Shown in pieces: positions 5,050-6,865 of a stretch of 6,865 bases of DNA. Each line of letters starts with the position of its first letter. Position 1 is the stretch's first letter. Position numbers and translations under genes: made by a program. A model generated the notes under the pieces. The model was not told the origin of the DNA and made no database searches. It worked only from the letters and a program-made list of their open reading frames with translations. The stretch lies in the NCBI GenBank assembly GCA_022708005.1, contig JAKIZN010000082.1, positions 1 to 6,865 of the forward strand, given 5' to 3'. Source of the DNA: Bacteroidota bacterium (GTDB lineage Bacteria > Bacteroidota > Ignavibacteria > Kapaibacteriales > UBA2268).

Positions 5050-6865
5050 ATGAAGTTATTAACTAAGCAGTTCGGTCGAGCGAGTGCGAAGCTACTATTT
5101 ATAGTGGCGGCGACCTTTTTGATGATGCCCGAACCAGCCGCAGATGCTCAAATGACTCGCAAGTGGGCAGAGTTTTTAGAGCAGCAGCGAAAAGAAAAAT
5201 TTCCGGACGAATATTCAAAATTGGACAAAAATAAGTCTGGAAAAGCAGTAACCGACGAAGTTATTGCTGCCACATTAGAATCGTCCCGCCAAAGCTATCT
5301 GCAAGCATTAATTCTCATCAAACGCGGGGACACAGTTAGTGCTGCTCGCCATTTTCAACAAGCGATTGATATACTAAATAAGTTGGTTAGCTATCCAAAT
5401 ATCGATCAAAACGAAGATTTCTCTGACTTAGCCCAATCTATTGTTGAAGATTACGAAACGTATGTTACTAACATTGAATCGCTTGATGAAGATGCTTCTT
5501 TGTTTATTGTCCGCGATAAACTATTTCAAGAGATAGAGAAAATACCAGCTTCCGACGGACCAGTTGCAACAAGAACTACTGCTAATGAGGTAAAAGTCGC
5601 GTATCCAAATAAGCTCTCTAATCCAGACAAAATTGTAATTCCGCTTGTTGAACATGATTTAGTCAATAGAAATATAACATTTCTGACTAAAAACAAGCAC
5701 GGCATTACTTTTATGAAAAATTGCCTTGAGCGTTCTGGGAAGTGGTTTCCTATGATGCGGCGAATAGCTGCCAATGAAGGTATGCCGGAAGAATTGCTAT
5801 ATCTCGCTATGAACGAGTCGGCACTTAATCCTAATGCTGTTTCTCGGGCAAGCGCTGTTGGAATGTGGCAATTTATGCGAGCTACTGGGCGCGATTATAA
5901 ACTCAACGAGAAAGATTCTTATTGGGTAGATGAAAGAAGAGACCCCGAGAAATCTACTTTGGCAGCGATGAGACATCTTCGCGACTTATACAACGAGTTT
6001 GGTGATTGGCATTTAGCTCTTGCGGCATACAACTGCGGCACGGGCTGCGTTAGGCGGACTATACGAAAATCCGGTCTAGAAAAGCCATCTTTTTGGGATA
6101 TTATGAGCCGCTTGCCAAAAGAAACAGCCAATTATGTCCCATCATTTATTGCGACTGTTAAAGTGGCGATGAATCCAGAAATGTATGGCTTTGACCTTAA
6201 CGACATTCACTACCAAAAAGAGTATAAATACGATATTTATCCTATAGATGAGCCGACTAACTTAAGCGCACTAGCTAAGGCGGCGGGCATTAGCGTTGAA
6301 GAGCTAAAGGAGTATAATCCGGAATTAATCCAAACTATTTCTCCCGCGGATAGAAAAACTTACTATCTCAAAATACCATTTAAAACTGCCGAAATATTTG
6401 CTAAAAACTATGCCTCACTCACACCAGAAGAAAAGCAACCTTTTGTTTTCCATACTGTAGATAAAAACGAAACTTTGGAGCAAATTGCTCAAAAATACAA
6501 CATTTCCGCTATGGATTTAGTAGATGTTAATGGCTTGAGTGGATACAAGGCTAAAGTAAAGCGGGGCGACAAACTTCGTATCCCAGTGGGTGGCGCTGCA
6601 TATAGCGATGAGCCGCTAACGGCTAAGAATGACACAGCAGCCACGGCTGGCGACAAACCTACAACTGATGGCAACGCAAATAATTTAGAGCAAACTAGCG
6701 TCGGGCAAATAGTATATCATACCGTTCAGCGTGGCGAAACTATTTACAGTATTGCTAATCGATACGGTATCAGAAGCACTGATTTGAGAAATTTGAACAA
6801 TTTGCCTTTCGATGATGATAACATCCAAGCAGGGCAAAGGCTCATCATTGCTAAAAATAAAGTAA
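5050..6865 (+). CDS. mltD: MltD-like lytic transglycosylase with LysM repeats (3' end cut off)
   Basis: The frame is open from the ATG to the right edge: 605 full codons plus one base, with no stop, so the C-terminus is missing. Residues 1-33 form a Sec signal peptide (basic start, hydrophobic core at 15-26, Ala-Asp-Ala before Gln34). No lipobox is seen, unlike the lipoprotein MltD of E. coli. Residues 34 to about 200 are charged and helix-rich, with a TPR-like stretch at about 76-117; their function is unknown. The SLT (GH23) domain at about 225-370 has Asn-Glu-Ser with Glu256 as the likely catalytic acid, Gly-Met-Trp-Gln-Phe-Met (271-276), Ala-Ala-Tyr-Asn-Cys-Gly (325-330) and Tyr-Val-Pro-Ser-Phe (362-366). 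A weak LysM-like segment (about 394-443) and two clear LysM repeats (about 467-514 and 557-603) follow, the latter two separated by a linker rich in Ala, Thr, Asp and Asn. The enzyme should cut peptidoglycan glycan strands in the periplasm, leaving 1,6-anhydro ends, while LysM repeats hold it on the wall. The symbol is assigned by family architecture. Confidence 0.93.
   Translation, partial: MKLLTKQFGRASAKLLFIVAATFLMMPEPAADAQMTRKWAEFLEQQRKEKFPDEYSKLDKNKSGKAVTDEVIAATLESSRQSYLQALILIKRGDTVSAARHFQQAIDILNKLVSYPNIDQNEDFSDLAQSIVEDYETYVTNIESLDEDASLFIVRDKLFQEIEKIPASDGPVATRTTANEVKVAYPNKLSNPDKIVIPLVEHDLVNRNITFLTKNKHGITFMKNCLERSGKWFPMMRRIAANEGMPEELLYLAMNESALNPNAVSRASAVGMWQFMRATGRDYKLNEKDSYWVDERRDPEKSTLAAMRHLRDLYNEFGDWHLALAAYNCGTGCVRRTIRKSGLEKPSFWDIMSRLPKETANYVPSFIATVKVAMNPEMYGFDLNDIHYQKEYKYDIYPIDEPTNLSALAKAAGISVEELKEYNPELIQTISPADRKTYYLKIPFKTAEIFAKNYASLTPEEKQPFVFHTVDKNETLEQIAQKYNISAMDLVDVNGLSGYKAKVKRGDKLRIPVGGAAYSDEPLTAKNDTAATAGDKPTTDGNANNLEQTSVGQIVYHTVQRGETIYSIANRYGIRSTDLRNLNNLPFDDDNIQAGQRLIIAKNKV

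Noticed and set aside
5526..6674. Three short - strand open frames opposite the transglycosylase gene
   Set aside because: The + strand frame here carries the SLT and LysM motifs without interruption. The - strand frames have no motif and no ribosome binding site I could support.

Overview
This window looks like an ordinary, vertically inherited chromosomal segment from an AT-rich Gram-negative bacterium. The protein content points to the Bacteroidota/Chlorobiota (FCB) assemblage. The main clues are a lipoprotein whose mature end runs Cys-Ala-Asn and then a Gly-Gly-Pro/Asp-Thr-Thr-Pro-Pro segment leading into SbsA-type Ig-like modules, a LolC/E-type permease, and a soluble SLT+LysM transglycosylase with an N-terminal helical domain. 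An Ignavibacteria- or Kapabacteria-like member would fit, but that placement is an impression from protein style and was not computed. There are no insertion sequences, CRISPR arrays, tRNA or rRNA genes, or phage genes.

Layout: all five genes lie on the + strand. Positions 17-3151 form a tightly packed cluster. It holds a 67-aa two-helix membrane protein, a 564-aa secreted lipoprotein starting with TTG one base after the previous stop, and a 410-aa FtsX-type permease of the LolC/LolE group starting two bases after the lipoprotein's stop. After 35 bp comes purH (3187-4734), the bifunctional enzyme for the last two steps of IMP synthesis, probably read through from the same transcript. A very AT-rich 315-bp gap (4735-5049) ends this block. 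It contains four separate perfect inverted repeats, a run of eight T, and a good sigma-70-like promoter directed at the next gene. From 5050 to the right edge runs an incomplete gene for a periplasmic MltD-like lytic transglycosylase: signal peptide, helical N-terminal domain, SLT catalytic domain, one weak and two clear LysM-type repeats. Its 3' end lies outside the window.

How the genes relate: apart from purH, the theme is the cell envelope. The permease group moves lipoproteins out of the inner membrane, the neighbouring lipoprotein is a plausible client, and the transglycosylase cuts peptidoglycan. purH is a housekeeping gene that appears to be carried along in the operon. I found no convincing new biological system. 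The points most worth checking are the lipoprotein/permease pairing, the alternating Ig and transthyretin-like modules of the lipoprotein, and the inverted-repeat-rich gap with a palindrome placed exactly at the predicted transcription start of the transglycosylase gene.
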